Assembly: GCA_963728935.1 (NCBI GenBank)
Contig: CAVSMC010000002.1
Span: 326,908-390,907, forward strand
DNA: 64,000 nucleotides
Direction: 5' to 3'
From: CAVSMC01 sp963728935
Lineage (GTDB): Bacteria > Pseudomonadota > Gammaproteobacteria > Burkholderiales > Casimicrobiaceae
Part shown: positions 1 to 8,831 of the stretch, in pieces
How the letters are laid out: the number at the start of each line of letters is the position of its first letter
Numbering within the stretch: position 1 is the first letter of the stretch
Made by a program: the position numbers and the translations under genes
Notes under the pieces: model-generated
The model's input: the letters and a program-made list of their open reading frames with translations, nothing else
The model's database searches: none
Told to the model about the DNA's origin: nothing

Positions 1-348
1 GAGTGGGAAGGAGTGAGCATCGACGACTTGCTCGCGGCCGGCGCCATCGAGTCGCCGAGCGGTTTCCTGTTGGCGCAATCCTACGACGGTTACGACACGA
101 ACCTTCCTGTCGCCGACCTCGTGGGCGGACGGGCGATGGTCGCGACGCGCTATGCGGGCGAGCCGCTCGCGGCCGAGCATGGCGGCCCGGCGCGACTGCT
201 CGTGCCTCATCTTTATTTCTGGAAGAGCGCGAAGTGGGTGAAAGGCTTGCGCTTCACCGCTCATAACGAAGCAGGCTTCTGGGAGCTGCGCGGCTATCAT
301 TTGTACGGCGATCCGTGGCGCGAGCAGCGCTATACGAACGATCCGTGA
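1..348 (+). CDS. Sulfite oxidase-like molybdopterin oxidoreductase, C-terminal part
   Basis: This is the 3' end of a gene that begins before the window; the reading frame is open from the first base. The visible 115 residues match the C-terminus of YuiH/YedY-like molybdopterin-dependent oxidoreductases: a segment LYFWKSAKWVKGLRF is followed by GFWELRGYHLYGDPW, the usual end of this family. Its stop codon overlaps the GTG start of the next gene (GTGA), so the two are translationally coupled. The partner is an FAD/NAD reductase, which fits an enzyme that takes electrons from a flavoprotein. The substrate cannot be told from this fragment. Confidence 0.85.
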   Translation, partial: EWEGVSIDDLLAAGAIESPSGFLLAQSYDGYDTNLPVADLVGGRAMVATRYAGEPLAAEHGGPARLLVPHLYFWKSAKWVKGLRFTAHNEAGFWELRGYHLYGDPWREQRYTNDP

Positions 349-1094
349 GCGGATCGACGCCGCCGACAACGTCGGGGTGGCAGCAAGCGATCATCGATCG
401 ACTGTTGCCGCGGACGCCCCGCGTCATGAGCGTTTTTCTGCGTGCGAAGATCGGCCCGTACGAAGCCGGCCAGCACGTCGACATTCGCCTTAGCGCTCCG
501 GACGGGTACCAAGCGCAGCGCAGTTATTCGATTGCCTCCGCGCCGGAATCCGACGCAATCGAGCTCGCCATCGAGCGGCTCGAGAACGGTGAAGTGTCGC
601 CGTATTTCCACGAAGTCGCGCAGCCGGGCGACGCGATCGAGCTGCGCGGGCCGATCGGCGGGCATTTCATCTGGCGCGCCGAGGACGGAGGTCCGTTGCT
701 GCTCGTTGCGGGCGGCTCCGGCATCGTTCCTCTGATGTCGATGCTGCGCCATCGACGTCGTGTCGCGCCCGACACGCCGGCATTGCTCGTCTACTCGGCT
801 CGCACCTGGGACGATCTCGTGTATCGCCATGAGTTGTTGGAAGCGCAGACAGGCGAAGAAAATTTCGCTCTCGTCGTGACCACCACCCGCGAATCACGTC
901 ATCGTTCGCACGACTTCGATCGCCGCCTCGATCGTGCGCTGCTGCATGAGATCCTCGATTCTTGGCACGAGAGGCCCCGCCATACGTACGTATGCGGCTC
1001 GACTGTGTTCGTCGAGGCGGTGGCGAACAACCTGGTGCTCGAGGGGCTAGCGGCAGCGTCGATCCGCGTCGAGCGCTACGGTGGAGCGGATTGA
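345..1094 (+). CDS. Ferredoxin-NADP reductase-like flavoprotein
   Basis: This 249-residue protein has the two-domain FNR fold. The FAD-binding barrel carries RSYSIAS (flavin-binding RxYS motif) near residue 60, and the NAD(P)-binding half carries LLLVAGGSGIVPLMSML near residue 125 and YVCGSTVFVEAV near residue 215. No iron-sulfur cluster motif is present, so it is a simple flavin reductase. I chose GTG at 345 because it overlaps the stop of the upstream molybdoenzyme by four bases; an in-frame GTG at 315 would overlap more. It very probably supplies electrons to, or accepts them from, the upstream molybdoenzyme. Confidence 0.85.
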   Translation: MSGSTPPTTSGWQQAIIDRLLPRTPRVMSVFLRAKIGPYEAGQHVDIRLSAPDGYQAQRSYSIASAPESDAIELAIERLENGEVSPYFHEVAQPGDAIELRGPIGGHFIWRAEDGGPLLLVAGGSGIVPLMSMLRHRRRVAPDTPALLVYSARTWDDLVYRHELLEAQTGEENFALVVTTTRESRHRSHDFDRRLDRALLHEILDSWHERPRHTYVCGSTVFVEAVANNLVLEGLAAASIRVERYGGAD

Positions 1095-1129
1095 TGTGAA
1101 GAACAAAGCGCGCGACGGCCCGCGCACGA

Positions 1130-3034
1130 CTATCCCGGTGATCCCGCGGTTCCCGGTTGATACGCCGTCGCTGGCTGAACGCGCTTTTCCGTCGCCAGTA
1201 CCGCCGCGCCGATGCACGCGGCAAGCACGGAGCCGATGAGGATGCCGATCTTCGCGACCGCGGCGCCTGCGCCGGCCGGGAACGCCTGATCGGCGATCAG
1301 CAGTGCCATCGTGTCTCCGACGCCGCACAAGCATGCGGCGCCGATGAAGTTGCGCAGCGTGACGTCGGCGGGAGCGATGGCGATATTCAACCGGATCGCG
1401 AGCCACGACGCAAGTGCAATTCCGAGTGGCTTGCCAACGACGAGCCCGAAAACAACGCCCAGCAGGATCGATCGCGTCGTCGGCGCCAGCACGTCGATAC
1501 GCAAGTCGACGCCGGCGGCGGAGAAAGCGAAGAGCGGCAGTATCACGTACGTCGTCCAGGGCGAGACGGCGCGCTCGACGCGATCGGCCGGCGACAACAG
1601 CCGCGCAGTGGCCGCCGACAGGTTGCGGCTTGCAAAATCCCACACGGACTCCCGATCGATGGCGGTGCGGCGGCCGCGGCTCGATGCGAGCTCGCGTTCC
1701 GCGTACTCGAGCTCTTCGAGCGCGTTTGCCGCCTGCGCGAGCAACGGCGTCACGGCTGGCCTCGGACGCGTGGGAAGAAATGCAGCGAGGATGACGCCCG
1801 CAAGGGCCGCGTGCACGCCGGCGGCATGGAGAAACACGGCGAGCGCCACGGTGACCACGCCGTAAGGCCATGCCGCGTAAGTGCGCGACCGATTCAATGC
1901 GAAAAGCAGCGCTGCCGCAATGCTGCTCGCGACAAGCCACTGCGGCGAGAACGCGTGTGGATAGAAGATTGCGAGCGTCAGCACCGAGAGCACGTCGTCG
2001 ACGACGGCGAGCGCGGCAACGAAGACGCGAAGCCCCGAAGGAACGCGGCGCCCGAGCAAGGCGAGGATACCGAGCGTGAACGCGACGTCGGTCGCGGTAG
2101 GAACCGCCCAGCCCGCCCGTGCGGGCCCTTGATTGAACATCAGGTAGATCGTGGCGGGCACGACGACGCCGCCGATCGCGGCGAGGACAGGCAGAACGGC
2201 CGCGCGAACGTCGGCAAGAGCGCCGCTCGACATTTCGCGCCGGATTTCGAGACCGACAACGAGAAAGAACAGCGCGAGAAACCCTTCCGACAGCCAGGCG
2301 CCGATCGTCAGCGACAACGCGTGGCCGGACGGTCCGACGACGAATGACGAGGCCATCAGAGCTTCGTAATACGGCGCGAGCGGCGTGTTCGCGCACAGCA
2401 GCGCGGCCACCGCTGCAAGCAGCAAGATCAAGCCAGCCGATGCCGGAAGATTGGCGAACGCGCGCGCCGAGCGCACGACGTGCTGCGCCACCGGGCGCTC
2501 GAGCGCCTCGAGGATCGAATGAAAGTCCCACGCGCCGTCATAGCGCAGCCCGTCGATGAACACGGTCGGCGTGCCGGTCACGCCATTGTCGCGACCTTGT
2601 GCGCGATCGAGCTCGACACGCGTGCGCGTCTCTTCCGAGTCGACATCGCGAGCGAAGCGTTCCATGTCGAGGCCGAGCGAACTGGCGTACGCGATCGCGT
2701 CGTCGCTGCTCACCGACGCCTCGTGGTCATAGAGCCAGTCGTGCATATCCCAAAATCGCTCCTGGCGTGCCGCCGCTTCCGAGATGCGAGCCAGCAGCTC
2801 AGCACCAGGGTGCGCGTGCTCGTTCGGAAAGTGGCGATAGACGTAGGCGAGCCGTTCGCCGACGGCTTGCCGCAGTCGCTTCAATACCGACCGCAGCCGC
2901 CGGCAGTAGGGGCACAGGTAGTCGCCGTAGAGCACCATGGTTACGGCATCGGGAACGCTGCCGCCACGCACATGGTCGCGCGCAGGATCGACCGCTTGCT
3001 GTAGCGTAACCATCGGTGACGTGTCTGCCGACAT
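1130..3034 (-). CDS. nhaA: Na+/H+ antiporter NhaA with N-terminal DsbA-like domain
   Basis: The 634-residue protein is a fusion. Residues about 15-190 form a DsbA/thioredoxin_4-type domain with the dithiol C-P-Y-C at 41-44. Residues about 195-620 are an NhaA antiporter with some eleven hydrophobic segments. The NhaA part keeps ATDVAFTLGILALLG and the paired aspartates in VVDDVLSV, equivalent to the ion-binding Asp pair of NhaA. Typical NhaA is about 390 residues, so the extra 190 are the thioredoxin domain. There is no signal peptide ahead of the dithiol. NhaA N-termini face the cytoplasm, so the redox domain may be cytoplasmic and could gate transport by thiol state; that is inference. Confidence 0.92.
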   Translation of the reverse strand: MSADTSPMVTLQQAVDPARDHVRGGSVPDAVTMVLYGDYLCPYCRRLRSVLKRLRQAVGERLAYVYRHFPNEHAHPGAELLARISEAAARQERFWDMHDWLYDHEASVSSDDAIAYASSLGLDMERFARDVDSEETRTRVELDRAQGRDNGVTGTPTVFIDGLRYDGAWDFHSILEALERPVAQHVVRSARAFANLPASAGLILLLAAVAALLCANTPLAPYYEALMASSFVVGPSGHALSLTIGAWLSEGFLALFFLVVGLEIRREMSSGALADVRAAVLPVLAAIGGVVVPATIYLMFNQGPARAGWAVPTATDVAFTLGILALLGRRVPSGLRVFVAALAVVDDVLSVLTLAIFYPHAFSPQWLVASSIAAALLFALNRSRTYAAWPYGVVTVALAVFLHAAGVHAALAGVILAAFLPTRPRPAVTPLLAQAANALEELEYAERELASSRGRRTAIDRESVWDFASRNLSAATARLLSPADRVERAVSPWTTYVILPLFAFSAAGVDLRIDVLAPTTRSILLGVVFGLVVGKPLGIALASWLAIRLNIAIAPADVTLRNFIGAACLCGVGDTMALLIADQAFPAGAGAAVAKIGILIGSVLAACIGAAVLATEKRVQPATAYQPGTAGSPG

Positions 3035-3187
3035 TGTTTTACCTATGCAGCATCGACGGGAAGCTCACGCCATGCTGTTGGACGATCGTATCGAGAAACG
3101 CCGGCCTGCGCCCGAGCCACTTGCATACTCAAGTATCCCACTCGCTCGACTCGACTTTGCGTCGGCCGGTGTATCGCGAGTAAATCG

Positions 3188-3206
3188 ATACCTTGGTCCG
3201 ATGGAT
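3188..3206 (+). promoter_or_regulatory. Copy of the shared promoter-like element (site 1)
   Basis: The sequence ATACCTTGGTCCGAT followed by GGAT matches the element repeated elsewhere in the window (core ATACCATCGTCCAAT). It is preceded by GTATCG at 3171 and followed about 25 bases later by TTTTCATTGCAT, as at other copies. It lies about 107 bp before the ATG of the hydrolase at 3313, in the same orientation. A promoter or operator role is inferred from this recurring position. Confidence 0.55.
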
Positions 3207-3312
3207 GCCGCTTTGTCGATCTGTTTTCATTGCATTTGTCATGGAGGCGCGTCGGGCGTGAAATAGTGCGCCGATCCGGCGCTGTTTGAATGAGCAGACA
3301 CCAGGAGGCTGC

Positions 3313-4137
3313 ATGAGCGCCATCACCACGCGCGACGGAACCGAGATCTACTTCAAAGACTGGGGCAAGGGCCAGCCGATCGTGTTCAGCCACGGCTGGC
3401 CGCTCAGCGGCGACGCGTTCGAGGACCAGATGTTCTTTCTCGCCTCGCGCGGCTATCGCTGCATCGCGCACGATCGCCGTGGGCACGGCCGATCGAGCCA
3501 GCCCTGGAACGGCAACGACATGGACCAGTACGCCGACGACCTCGCCGAGCTGGTCGAGCAACTTCACCTGGAGAACGCGGTCCACGTCGGACATTCAACC
3601 GGCGGTGGCGAGGTCGCGCGCTACATCGCGCGTCATGGCACGAAGCGCGTCGCGAAGGCGGTGCTGATCGGCGCCGTCCCGCCGGTCATGGTGAAGAGCC
3701 GCACGAATCCGAACGGAACGCCGATCGAAGCCTTCGATCAAATCCGCGCTGGCGTCGTCGCCGACCGATCGCGGTTCTTCATGGATTTGAGCCTTCCGTT
3801 CTACGGCTACAACCGCGCCGGCGCGAAGGTTTCCGAAGGCGTCCGGGAGCAATTTCGGCTGCAGGGTCTGATGGCCGGAATGCCGGCGTGCTATTTCTGC
3901 ATCAAGGCGTTCTCCGAAACCGACCAGACCGAGGACCTCAAGCAGTTCGACGTTGCGACGCTGATCCTGCATGGCGACGACGATCAGATCGTCCCGATCG
4001 AGGACTCGGCTATGCTGTCGGCGAAGCTCGTCAAGGGTTCGATACTCAAGGTCTACAAGGGAGCACCGCACGGCATGTGCACGACGCACAAGGACCAGGT
4101 CAATCAGGACCTGCTCGCATTCATCAAAGGCGATTAA
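3313..4137 (+). CDS. Alpha/beta hydrolase, non-heme chloroperoxidase/arylesterase type
   Basis: A 274-residue alpha/beta hydrolase without signal peptide. The nucleophile elbow is G-H-S-T-G-G with Ser near residue 95, the acid is in HGDDDQIVP (Asp near 222) and the base is His near 253 in APHGM. The oxyanion region SHGWPLSGDAFEDQM and the HDRRGHGRS strand are characteristic of cofactor-free haloperoxidases and related esterases, whose normal activity is ester or peracid hydrolysis. The ATG at 3313 is preceded by AGGAGG at 3303, which decides the start over an upstream in-frame codon. A copy of the shared promoter-like element lies upstream, so it probably belongs to the regulon proposed here. 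Confidence 0.9.
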   Translation: MSAITTRDGTEIYFKDWGKGQPIVFSHGWPLSGDAFEDQMFFLASRGYRCIAHDRRGHGRSSQPWNGNDMDQYADDLAELVEQLHLENAVHVGHSTGGGEVARYIARHGTKRVAKAVLIGAVPPVMVKSRTNPNGTPIEAFDQIRAGVVADRSRFFMDLSLPFYGYNRAGAKVSEGVREQFRLQGLMAGMPACYFCIKAFSETDQTEDLKQFDVATLILHGDDDQIVPIEDSAMLSAKLVKGSILKVYKGAPHGMCTTHKDQVNQDLLAFIKGD

Positions 4138-4163
4138 GAGTTTCATCGAAAGGAAACTGGTCC

Positions 4164-4354
4164 ATTTCGCTGATGCCGAGCTCGCCCGCGACCTGCTTGT
4201 TGAGAAGCCCCCCACGACCAGTGCGAGGACCTGCACTTCGCGTGGCGTCAGAGATTCATAACGACTGCGTGGGTCCGCCAATTCGGCGTCGTGACGACGT
4301 CGCGCGTCACTCACCTCGAGCGCGCTCGCGATGGCGCCGAGCAGCGCGTCGTCA
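4164..4354 (-). pseudogene. Remnant of a FixJ-type response regulator (output domain)
   Basis: Read on the minus strand, this stretch encodes DDALLGAI, then SLTPREVQVLALVVGG, then after a single-base shift LLNKQVAGELGISE. These are consecutive parts of the end of the receiver domain and the LuxR-type helix-turn-helix of FixJ-family regulators. They align with the intact regulator at 38690-39319 (DDVLLSAI, SLSRREREVMALVVSG, LLNKQVGGELGISE). The receiver domain is missing and the HTH is frameshifted, so it is not functional. It lies antisense between two hydrolase genes. Confidence 0.75.
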
Positions 4355-4378
4355 CGAACCCGGTGGCTCCCGCGGCTG

Positions 4379-4393
4379 ATACCAAGGTCCAAT
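4379..4393 (+). promoter_or_regulatory. Copy of the shared promoter-like element (site 2)
   Basis: ATACCAAGGTCCAAT matches the recurring element and sits about 87 bp before the ATG of the exported hydrolase at 4480, in the same orientation. It overlaps the upstream end of the response-regulator remnant. Regulatory function is inferred from recurrence and spacing. Confidence 0.5.
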
Positions 4394-4479
4394 TTCAGTC
4401 CCGCCGATGACTCATTAGGCTCCTGGCGTTACTGCATCTGGTGGACCATCCCGGGCCGCCTGAGAGCGAACGAGGAGCC

Positions 4480-5289
4480 ATGATGTCAACGCTGACGCGA
4501 GTAGCAGGCCTGCTCATCGGAACCGTCATGACGATGGCGCACGCCGCGCAGGCCGCTTCGAACAACGCCGAATCCAGTCCCGCTTCGACCAAACCGGCGA
4601 TCGTGCTCGTGCACGGCGCCTTTGCCGACGGCAGCAGCTGGTCAAAGGTCATACCGCTGCTCGAAAAAGATGGCTACTACGTCACCGCCGTGCAGATTCC
4701 CCTCACTTCATACGCCGACGACGTAGTGACCACCAGGCGCGTCATCGATGCGCAAACGGGGCCGGTGGTCGTGGTGGGGCATTCCTACGGCGGCGCCGTC
4801 ATCACGCAAGCCGCCGCGAACAACAGCAACGTCAAGGCGCTGGTGTATGTAGAGGCGTTCGCACCCAACGTCGGAGAAACCATCGCAGCCGCGGGCGCGA
4901 AGTATCCGCCGCCACCGCTCGGCCCAGCTTTGAAGCCGGACGCTGCGGGCTTCCTTTGGGTCGATCGCGCGAAGTTCCGTGACGTGTTCTGTCATGACGT
5001 GCCCGTAACGGAGGCCCGCATCGCCGCGGCAACACAGAAGCCCATCGCGGCAGCGTCCTTCGAAGCAGCGCCCACGAATGCCGCATGGAAGTCGGTGCCC
5101 TCGTGGTTCATGGTGAGTACGCTGGACAGGGCAATCAATCCGGACCTCATGAAGGCGCAGGCCAAGCGCGCCAACGGCACGCTCATCGAGGGCAAGTGGA
5201 GTCACGTGCCGTTTCTGTCGCAGCCGCGCGTCGTGGTGAAGGTGATCGAGGATGCGGCGAAGCACGCGAGCGCGCGGGTCAGTCAATGA
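4480..5289 (+). CDS. Exported alpha/beta hydrolase
   Basis: A 269-residue protein beginning with a cleavable signal peptide (hydrophobic run after a basic start, ending at AHAAQAAS). The mature part is a compact alpha/beta hydrolase: VLVHGAFADGSSW forms the oxyanion loop and VVGHSYGGAV the nucleophile elbow with Ser near residue 102. The C-terminal KWSHVPFLSQP carries a plausible catalytic His. Closest in style are the EstA/'alpha/beta fold hydrolase' proteins often seen with stress genes; the substrate is unknown. The first of two tandem ATGs (4480, 4483) is preceded by GAGGAG. A copy of the shared element lies upstream. Confidence 0.88.
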   Translation: MMSTLTRVAGLLIGTVMTMAHAAQAASNNAESSPASTKPAIVLVHGAFADGSSWSKVIPLLEKDGYYVTAVQIPLTSYADDVVTTRRVIDAQTGPVVVVGHSYGGAVITQAAANNSNVKALVYVEAFAPNVGETIAAAGAKYPPPPLGPALKPDAAGFLWVDRAKFRDVFCHDVPVTEARIAAATQKPIAAASFEAAPTNAAWKSVPSWFMVSTLDRAINPDLMKAQAKRANGTLIEGKWSHVPFLSQPRVVVKVIEDAAKHASARVSQ

Positions 5290-5327
5290 GGCGGCATGAA
5301 CGTCCGAGCGTCGCCCGCACCACGACA

Positions 5328-5347
5328 TTCGAAAGCAATCTTTCGAA
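5328..5347. repeat. Perfect inverted repeat, possible hairpin or operator
   Basis: TTCGAAAG, four bases, then CTTTCGAA form a perfect 8-bp inverted repeat 39 bases after the stop of the exported hydrolase. No T-run follows, so it is a weak candidate for a terminator; it could equally be an operator of the LuxR-type gene whose remnant starts just downstream. Confidence 0.35.
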
Positions 5348-5381
5348 CATCAGGACAGGAGAGCTCTCATGACACATGTTC

Positions 5382-5560
5382 TTCCAAGCGGCGGTGGCAA
5401 GGTTCAACCGGTCAACTCCCGCCGAATTGAGGCTCGTGCAGACATTACTTGGGGGGGCGTTGCCGGACATTGCTACACGTTTGGGCGTAAGGCATTCGAC
5501 TGCGCGAGCGCAACTCAAGGCCATCTTCGCGAGACCCAGACCCATCATCAAACGGATCCA
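5382..5560 (+). pseudogene. Remnant of a LuxR-type helix-turn-helix protein
   Basis: One frame encodes TPAELRLVQTLLGG, then ALPDIATRLGVRHSTARA and QLKAIFA, the LuxR-family C-terminal DNA-binding helices; the continuation TQTHHQTD is in another frame. No sensor domain or start region is present upstream, and the helix-turn-helix itself is shifted, so this is a truncated, frameshifted leftover. It differs from the FixJ-type remnant at 4164-4354 and resembles LuxR-like regulators whose HTH begins TPAE. Confidence 0.65.
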
Positions 5561-5737
5561 GGGCATGAATTCGTGCACAAGGCGTAGAAGGGAGCGGCGG
5601 CCGAGGGCCGTCGAAGCGAACGTGTTCCTACTTGACTGGTTGTGGCTCGGGAAAGGTCCAGGTGCCGTCGATAATCTCTGCCGGCCACCGGTATTCGCTG
5701 TTTCGTCCCCGAACTACCGGCGGCGTTATCCTGGGTG

Positions 5738-6421
5738 ATGCTCGAAAAGTTCGGACCCTCTCTCTACTCGGCCGAAGGAGGAACCGTTTCGTTCTTCGGC
5801 TTTCCGTATCCCACGCGAATGGCGGTGGCGCGCCTGTCGGACGGGAGCGTCTGGATATGGTCGCCGATAGCATTGACGGACGACTTGTCCAGGGCAATCG
5901 AGAGCATCGGCCCCGTCCGCTACATCGTCTCGCCAAACAAGCTACATCATCTCTTTCTACACGAGTGGTCCTGCCGTTGGCCGGACGCGCACTTCTATGC
6001 CCCGCCGGGTCTTGTGCGCAAGGAGCCCCAACTGCACTTTGATGCCGAACTGATGGATGAGCCGAACCCCGCGTGGGCGGTGGACATCGACCAAGTGATC
6101 TTCCGAGGTTCGTTCGCGATGGCCGAAGTAGTGTTCTTCCACCGCGCCTCAGGAACTGCGATCTTCGGAGACCTCATCCAGCGCTTCCCCGAATCGACTT
6201 GGTCCGGCTGGAAACGAGAGCTGATGCGACTTGGCGGCGTAGTCGGCAAAGAAGGCAGCACGCCGCGCGACTGGCGGGCGAGCTTCCTGCGCCGGGGCCA
6301 TGGCCGGGCCGCTCGGGAACGCGTGCTACGTTGGAAGCCCGTTCGGCTGCTCATCGCTCACGGCGAATGCGCGCAGTCGGGTGCGACCGAGATCATCGCG
6401 GCGGCGTTGAGCTGGATCTAA
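5738..6421 (+). CDS. DUF4336 domain-containing protein
   Basis: A 227-residue soluble protein matching the DUF4336 family, which is related to metallo-beta-lactamase folds but lacks most zinc ligands. Visible family landmarks are the N-terminal SLYSAEGGTVSFFGFPYPTRM, IVSPNKLHHLFLHEW near residue 70 and TAIFGDLIQRFP near residue 140. The function of the family is not established. The ATG at 5738 is preferred over a GTG one codon upstream. The next gene is convergent on the minus strand. Confidence 0.8.
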   Translation: MLEKFGPSLYSAEGGTVSFFGFPYPTRMAVARLSDGSVWIWSPIALTDDLSRAIESIGPVRYIVSPNKLHHLFLHEWSCRWPDAHFYAPPGLVRKEPQLHFDAELMDEPNPAWAVDIDQVIFRGSFAMAEVVFFHRASGTAIFGDLIQRFPESTWSGWKRELMRLGGVVGKEGSTPRDWRASFLRRGHGRAARERVLRWKPVRLLIAHGECAQSGATEIIAAALSWI

Positions 6422-6588
6422 ATTGCCAACCCAGGTCTGCCAATGTCGCGTAACGGATACTCTCCGCGATTGCGGCTCGCGTGGCTGAACAATCTGCGGC
6501 ACGCCGCGCGCTCCGTAGCCGCTTTCGAACTGAACAAGACGCGGGTGTCGATCCGTGGCCGCCAGTGGGGATACGGCCGAGCTTTGTG

Positions 6589-7089
6589 TCACTTGGGTGC
6601 CTCGACCTGGTTCGTGTTCATTCGCCGCTCGATGCGATCCTCGAACTCCCCGATATAGGACGCAAGGGTGTTCGTCCCATGTTCGACGGCTGAGCGTACG
6701 GAGGTGTCGAGATCACCAATCCGGCTCCCGGTCCGAGATTGCTCTTCTCTGACGACGGATTCGAGCTTTTGCAGCCGCTCGTCGAGTAGGGTGCGCAACT
6801 CGGTGAACCGCGAAGCTTCGGCGCGATCGGCGAGATCTCGCTGCGTCTGCAGGTCGCGCGACGAGCGCCGCGCGTCGAGAACAAGGGTAGTCTGGACATA
6901 CAGGAGGTAAACTAGGAACAGCACGGTAAGAAGCACGATGATTCCGAGCATCACGAGGCCAAGGGGCGCTTCCACGGTTGCGACCAACAGCGACAACGAC
7001 ATCGGCGTCGTGAATGCGCCCCAGTTGAGCGCGGCAAACAGGACGACCAATACGAGCACACTTCCCAGAAGCAACGTTCGCAGCGGCAT
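6589..7089 (-). CDS. LapA-like membrane protein with cytoplasmic coiled coil
   Basis: A 166-residue protein with two N-terminal membrane segments (about residues 5-25 and 42-64) separated by a short loop, the arrangement of LapA/DUF1049 proteins. The remaining 100 residues are charged and heptad-rich (a run from about 75 to 150 containing RTLLDERLQKLESVVREEQ), predicting a coiled coil in the cytoplasm. It is divergent from the DUF2254 gene with only 49 bp between starts. The role of this lineage is unknown; envelope organisation is a guess. Confidence 0.72.
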   Translation of the reverse strand: MPLRTLLLGSVLVLVVLFAALNWGAFTTPMSLSLLVATVEAPLGLVMLGIIVLLTVLFLVYLLYVQTTLVLDARRSSRDLQTQRDLADRAEASRFTELRTLLDERLQKLESVVREEQSRTGSRIGDLDTSVRSAVEHGTNTLASYIGEFEDRIERRMNTNQVEAPK

Positions 7090-7138
7090 GGCCAGTTCAC
7101 TTTATGCAGAAGGCTGATACCAGCATATTACTCGCGGT

Positions 7139-8506
7139 ATGGCCTCGGGCGGGCCACCGGCCACGCCAATGCGACGCCGCATCCTCGTGACGATTTTCAT
7201 TCGCAAGTACTGGGACAGTCTGCGCTCGAGCTTCTGGTTCGTGCCCGCGATCATGGCTGCTTGCGCCGCGGTATTTGCTCTCGGGAGTGTCACGCTCGAC
7301 AAAGCCGTGACCTACGAGTGGCTCAAGGCGCAGGGGTGGGCCTACACCGGAGGCGCCGAGGGCGCGAGCCTCGTGCTGAGCACCATCGCGGGTTCGATGA
7401 TCACCATCACCGGCGTCGTCTTTTCAATGACGCTTGTCGCCCTTTCGCTCGCTTCGTCCCAACTCGGACCGCGTCTCCTGCGCAACTTCATGCGCGACCG
7501 GATGAATCAGGTGGTCCTGGGAACCTTCGTGGCCGCGTTCGTGTATTGCCTACTGGTGCTGCGCACGATTCGCCGTGCCGACGAAGTCCTTTTCGTTCCG
7601 CATCTCTCCGTCACGTTCGGTGTCCTGTTCGCCATGTTGGGCGTCGGCGTGCTGATCTATTACATCCACCATGTCTCGGTGTCGATACAGGCAGATGAAG
7701 TCGTGGCGCGCGTCAGCAAGGAACTGATGGCGGAAATCGATCGACTGTTTCCCGAGCAACTGGCAGAGGCCGGGTCGGCGGCCGCGGCAGCGGCCATGCC
7801 CGAGGACTTCGAGGACTCAGCGTGCGCCATCGATGCCGCCGAAGACGGGTACGTTCAGGGCATCGACAACGAGGCGCTCATGGCGCTCGCCGAGGAACGG
7901 GACATGCTGTTCCGCCTCAAGCGACGCCCCGGCCAGTATGTCATAGCGAAGCAAACGTTGGTCATGGCTTGGCCCGGAGACCGTGTAGACGATGAGATCG
8001 CGCGGAAGTTGAACGAAGCATTCGTTCTTGGAAACCAGCGCACGGGGGCGCAGGATGTGCAGTTTCCGATTCAACAGCTCGTCGAAATCGCGATTCGCGC
8101 ACTCTCACCCGGCATCAACGATCCCTACACGGCACTTACCTGCGTGGATCGGCTCGGCTCCGCGCTGTGTCGACTGGCGCAGCGGGTGATTCCATCCTCG
8201 GCACGGTTCGACAAATCGGGCCGTCTGCGGGTGATGGCAGAGGCAGTGGATTTTGCCGCCGTCGTCGACACGGCATTCACCCAATTGCGTCAGCACGCAC
8301 GATCGAGCGCAGCTGTCGCGATCCGGCTGCTCGAGACAATCGCCGTGATCGCAACGGCGATGCGCGAACCGAACGGTCGCGCGGCGCTCTTGGGCGTCGC
8401 GGAAGCGATCAACATGGCGGCGCAGGAGGCCCTGCCCGACGTGGGAGATCGACTGCAAGTGGGGCGACTCTACCAAGACGCGCGGGGGGCGCTGGAGGTC
8501 AACTAA
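7139..8506 (+). CDS. DUF2254 family membrane protein
   Basis: A 455-residue inner-membrane protein matching DUF2254. Four hydrophobic segments lie in the first 200 residues, including SMITITGVVFSMTLVALSLAS near residue 85 and a pair around 125-180. The soluble C-terminal half carries the family landmarks DRVDDEIARKLNEAFVLG and VEIAIRALSPGINDPYTAL near residue 320. Family function is not known. An in-frame ATG at 7169 is an alternative start. It shares a short divergent promoter region with the LapA-like gene. Confidence 0.88.
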   Translation: MASGGPPATPMRRRILVTIFIRKYWDSLRSSFWFVPAIMAACAAVFALGSVTLDKAVTYEWLKAQGWAYTGGAEGASLVLSTIAGSMITITGVVFSMTLVALSLASSQLGPRLLRNFMRDRMNQVVLGTFVAAFVYCLLVLRTIRRADEVLFVPHLSVTFGVLFAMLGVGVLIYYIHHVSVSIQADEVVARVSKELMAEIDRLFPEQLAEAGSAAAAAAMPEDFEDSACAIDAAEDGYVQGIDNEALMALAEERDMLFRLKRRPGQYVIAKQTLVMAWPGDRVDDEIARKLNEAFVLGNQRTGAQDVQFPIQQLVEIAIRALSPGINDPYTALTCVDRLGSALCRLAQRVIPSSARFDKSGRLRVMAEAVDFAAVVDTAFTQLRQHARSSAAVAIRLLETIAVIATAMREPNGRAALLGVAEAINMAAQEALPDVGDRLQVGRLYQDARGALEVN

Positions 8507-8511
8507 AATCA

Positions 8512-8830
8512 TCGCCTGATTGCCCTGCGCGTCACTACCCGATAAACAAGTCCCTGCACCAGGATGGAGAATGCGACGACGAGGATCTCCATGCCGACGA
8601 GGACGAACAGCGCCGCGTTGAGGATCTCGTCGATCAGTTCCGAACATGTCCACGTAACCGCGTGTCGTATCGGACATCGCAAGGGCGCGGCCGACGTTGC
8701 CGATCATGAGGCCGGTCACCACCAGCCAGCGCCCCAAAGACCCGGGGGCACTCGCCACGGCCTATGTCCAGTGACCGCGGCCAGCGTGAGCAGCAGCTCG
8801 ATTTGGCAGTCGTCCACGGAATTCAGCAAG
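8512..8830 (-). pseudogene. Remnant of a NhaP-type (CPA1) Na+/H+ antiporter
   Basis: Read on the minus strand, fragments VDDCQIELLLTLAAVTG, then VTGLMIGNVGRALAMSDTTR and GYVDMF, then in another frame NAALFVLVGMEILVVAFSILVQG are successive pieces of CPA1 cation/proton antiporters. Two bases are missing after VDMF, and a further break lies near 8755. The 5' end is cut off exactly where a fragment of a tRNA-Asn gene begins (8832), so a recombination event probably removed the first half. Confidence 0.75.
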
Positions 8831-8831
8831 T

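Noticed and set aside
1047..2531. 494-codon minus-strand frame and a 396-codon plus-strand frame over nhaA
   Set aside because: Both overlap the convincing NhaA fusion and are arginine-rich shadow frames.
7107..7135. Another copy of the promoter-like element (GATACCAGCATATT)
   Set aside because: Only the first six bases match; the GTCCAAT half is absent.
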